The position numbers and the translations under genes were made by a program. Shown here piece after piece: positions 63,069 through 64,000 of a DNA stretch of 64,000 nt. Source of the stretch: Kiloniellaceae bacterium (GTDB lineage Bacteria; Pseudomonadota; Alphaproteobacteria; Kiloniellales; Kiloniellaceae); NCBI GenBank assembly GCA_021776195.1, contig JAJFGK010000023.1:62001-126000 (forward strand), read 5' to 3'. The notes below the pieces were generated by a model that made no database searches, was not told the DNA's origin, and saw only the letters and a list, made by a program, of their open reading frames with translations. The stretch's first letter is position 1, and the number at the start of each line of letters is the position of its first letter.

Positions 63069-64000
63069 ATGGACTCGCAAACCTATATCAATGCGCTCGC
63101 CTCTGAGATGGGCGGCATTGAGATCGCCTTTCCCCTTGCGGAGTACCGCGCGCGAATGGCCGCCGTTCGGGAGGCCATGGCGGATGCGGAACTCGACACG
63201 CTGCTGGTCACCCATCCTTGCGACCTCAATTACCTGACGGGCTACGACACCTTCGGCGTCGCCAATCACGCCTGCCTGATCCTGCCGTGCGAGGGCGAGC
63301 CGACCCTGCATGCGATGACGGTCGAGATTCCGGCGGCGGTCGTGACCACCTGGATCGACGATATCGTCTGCAACGACTGGCACCGCACCGACGGGATCGG
63401 GGCGCAGCTTTCCGAACTCGTCGCCGCGCGCGGACTCGCCCGCGGGCGCATCGGCATTCAGCCCGCCCGCCATGGCCTGCGCGCCGACATCCATGGGGGT
63501 CTCCTGGCCAATCTCTCCAGCGCGACCCTGATCGACGCGTCTCATCTCGTGGCGCGAATCCGTTTGATCAAATCGGGCGCGGAGATCGACTGTCTGCGCA
63601 AGGCGGCGGCGATGACGGTCGCCGGGATCGAGGCCTCGCTCGGCGCGATCCGGCCGGGCGCGACCGACAACGACGTCGCGCGTGCCGGATTCGACGCCAT
63701 GCTGGCCGCCGGCAGCGACTTCCTGGCGATCCAACCGATCGTTACCAGCGGGCGGCGCACCGGCGGCGGACACCAAACCCACCGCCGCAATCGGATCGAG
63801 ACCGGCGATGCCGTCTTCATGGAATATGGCGGCTGCTACAAGCGCTACACCGCGCCGCTCATGCGCAGCGCGCTCCTGGGTGCGCCCGACGCCGAGACGA
63901 AGCGCGTCGAAGATACGGTCCTGGCCACCGTCCAGGCCTTGCTCGACGCCATAGGGCCGGGCCGCAGTTGCCATGATGTCGCCCTGGCGGCCAAGCGGGC
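63069..64000 (+). CDS. M24-family (creatinase/DoeA-like) hydrolase, 3' end outside window
   Basis: At least 310 residues from ATG 63069, still open at the window edge. An N-terminal creatinase domain (AEYRARMAAVREAMADAELDTLLVTHPCDLNYLTGYDT) is followed by the M24 domain from about residue 165. As in the gene at 4500-5675, metal ligands are replaced: FMEYGGCYKRYTAPLMRSALLG has Glu for the first Asp and Pro for the second. This places it with creatinase and ectoine-hydrolase-like enzymes rather than metallo-aminopeptidases. It is separated from the DadA operon by the MITE-like element. Confidence 0.85.
   Translation, partial: MDSQTYINALASEMGGIEIAFPLAEYRARMAAVREAMADAELDTLLVTHPCDLNYLTGYDTFGVANHACLILPCEGEPTLHAMTVEIPAAVVTTWIDDIVCNDWHRTDGIGAQLSELVAARGLARGRIGIQPARHGLRADIHGGLLANLSSATLIDASHLVARIRLIKSGAEIDCLRKAAAMTVAGIEASLGAIRPGATDNDVARAGFDAMLAAGSDFLAIQPIVTSGRRTGGGHQTHRRNRIETGDAVFMEYGGCYKRYTAPLMRSALLGAPDAETKRVEDTVLATVQALLDAIGPGRSCHDVALAAKR

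Overview
This window is GC-rich DNA from a Gram-negative bacterium. It is probably an alphaproteobacterium of the Rhodospirillales/Kiloniellales type. That assignment is an inference from the TamA/TamB pair at the left edge, the density of TRAP and ABC uptake systems, the Tat-dependent binding proteins and the short palindromic interspersed repeats. I see no rRNA, tRNA or CRISPR.

Layout: 1-4489, end of tamA and all of tamB (outer-membrane assembly). 4500-14324, a minus-strand catabolic block: creatinase-like M24 hydrolase, M20 deacylase, GMC oxidoreductase, a DctPQM TRAP transporter with a TetR regulator, and a prolidase-like amidohydrolase. 14551-19449, plus strand: SDR dehydrogenase, BtpA/SgcQ-family protein, FGGY kinase and a lone Tat-exported binding protein. 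19567-21469, divergent homocysteine methyltransferase-like and PhyH-like genes. 21773-25997, a complete CUT1-type sugar ABC operon (minus). 26468-29624, a visibly AT-richer patch holding an unusual proteasome-like/HAF-repeat fusion, a strong palindrome, a gene remnant and an ankyrin protein. 29643-38786, a GntR regulator divergent from a dipeptide-type ABC operon that carries two amidohydrolases. 38820-47001, a short-chain-amide island (minus): AmiC sensor, AmiR antiterminator, an intrinsic terminator in the leader, a binding protein, a Liv/Urt-type ABC transporter and a formamidase. 47093-50915, a DapA-family lyase plus a three-subunit flavo-iron-sulfur dehydrogenase resembling D-hydroxyproline dehydrogenase. 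51080-56942, two enoyl-CoA hydratases, an IS4-family insertion sequence, an unknown protein and an acyl-CoA ligase. 57266-62719, a PotD/PotA/fused PotB-PotC ABC operon ending in a D-amino-acid dehydrogenase. 63069 to the end, a second creatinase-like M24 hydrolase, cut by the window edge.

The common theme is import and first-step hydrolysis or oxidation of small nitrogenous organic compounds (amides, peptides, amino acids, possibly osmolytes). Each transporter is encoded with its own hydrolases or dehydrogenases.

Mobile DNA is informative. There is one intact IS4-type element with a 9-bp target duplication. Two copies, in opposite orientation, of a ~216-bp non-coding element are present; one has clear terminal inverted repeats and a CTAG duplication. 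A different 281-bp inverted-repeat element sits between tetR and dctQ and supplies the dctQ start codon. The items most worth following up are the Ntn-hydrolase/HAF fusion, the AmiC/AmiR leader and the two MITE-like families.
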